Shown piece after piece: positions 13,284 through 13,419 of a stretch of DNA of 13,419 bases. The DNA is from Methylacidiphilum caldifontis (lineage in GTDB: Bacteria; Verrucomicrobiota; Verrucomicrobiia; Methylacidiphilales; CAMAQI01), in the NCBI GenBank assembly GCA_945860255.1, contig CAMAQI010000049.1:1-13419 (forward strand), given 5' to 3'. The translations under genes and the position numbers were made by a program. The notes under the pieces are model-generated. The model did no database searches. It was not told the origin of the DNA and saw nothing but the letters and a program-made list of their open reading frames with translations. Numbering within the stretch: position 1 is the first letter of the stretch; each line of letters opens with the position of its first letter.

Positions 13284-13304
13284 CTTATTGAATTCCTCAA
13301 TAAG
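13284..13304. repeat. Perfect hairpin between the outer-membrane protein gene and the secreted protein gene
   Basis: CTTATTGA (13284-13291) and TCAATAAG (13297-13304) form an 8-bp perfect stem with a five-base loop. On the minus strand a run of five T lies about 11 nt further on, too far for a standard terminator. It may attenuate transcription between the two minus-strand genes or stabilise an mRNA end. Confidence 0.35.
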
Positions 13305-13340
13305 AATGTCATTTATTAAGATAAATACTTCCTAACAAAA

Positions 13341-13419
13341 CTAGAACCTCATCTGCCACCCAAAATCCAGTTGATGAGAAAGGGAATACGAGTTGACTCG
13401 TGCTTCGTAGTTAAGGTTG
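13341..13419 (-). CDS. C-terminal end of an outer-membrane beta-barrel protein (partial, runs off the window)
   Basis: The last 25 codons of a minus-strand gene are visible, ending in a TAG at 13341-13343. The residues alternate as in transmembrane beta strands (NLNYEARVNSYSLSHQ, then LDFGWQMRF). The final segment, with Gly six from the end and a terminal Phe, resembles the beta-signal recognised by the BAM machinery in outer-membrane barrels. The start and type of protein (porin, TonB-dependent receptor or other) are outside the window. Confidence 0.62.
   Translation of the reverse strand, partial: NLNYEARVNSYSLSHQLDFGWQMRF

Noticed and set aside
1..13419. CRISPR array, toxin-antitoxin pair, transposase or defence system
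   Set aside because: No regularly spaced repeats and no matching protein motifs were found on either strand.

Overview
The window looks like chromosomal DNA of a Gram-negative, probably Verrucomicrobiota-like (PVC) bacterium. The evidence for two membranes is direct: a YidC with a large periplasmic domain, an OmpA-type peptidoglycan-binding protein, a likely lipoprotein, and the C-terminal strand of an outer-membrane beta-barrel at the right edge. The phylum assignment is inference, resting mainly on the GntR-DNA-binding/LacI-effector regulator, the variant TrpD and the paired PilT ATPases. No rRNA or other phylum-defining marker is present. Few genes have a good Shine-Dalgarno sequence, which is worth noting when choosing starts.

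Left block, minus strand (196-3302): gmd and fcl, the two-step GDP-mannose to GDP-L-fucose pathway, lie in a tight operon. Upstream of them is a SAM hydrolase-family protein that carries an N-terminal lipoprotein-like signal.

Central block, plus strand (3448-10584): a 32-codon gene for a very basic peptide with its own terminator; then the conserved rpmH-rnpA-yidC cluster, with rpmH and rnpA overlapping and no yidD between rnpA and yidC; then a compact run pilT-like 1, pilT-like 2, trpD and a TonB-like/OmpA hybrid membrane protein. Gaps in that run are 6 nt, 9 nt and an ATGA overlap, so it is probably one transcript. It combines retraction ATPases, a tryptophan-pathway-type phosphoribosyltransferase and an envelope anchor.

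Right block (10585-13419): an AT-rich gene-free stretch with a long interrupted inverted repeat ends at a tRNA-Val(CAC). Next is a minus-strand one-component sugar-type regulator. It has a good promoter overlapped by two heptamers spaced one helical turn apart, and there is a possible divergent plus-strand promoter. That plus-strand transcript would run into a roughly 190-bp island of much higher GC content that holds only a 62-codon open frame of unknown origin. The window ends with a secreted beta-rich protein gene and the 3' end of an outer-membrane protein gene, both on the minus strand.

I did not find a clear new defence or mobile system. The most interesting items are the GC-rich island with its regulator and overlapping promoters, the 32-aa basic peptide, the non-canonical TrpD in a pilus/envelope operon, the exported SAM hydrolase-family protein, and the inverted-repeat element next to the tRNA.
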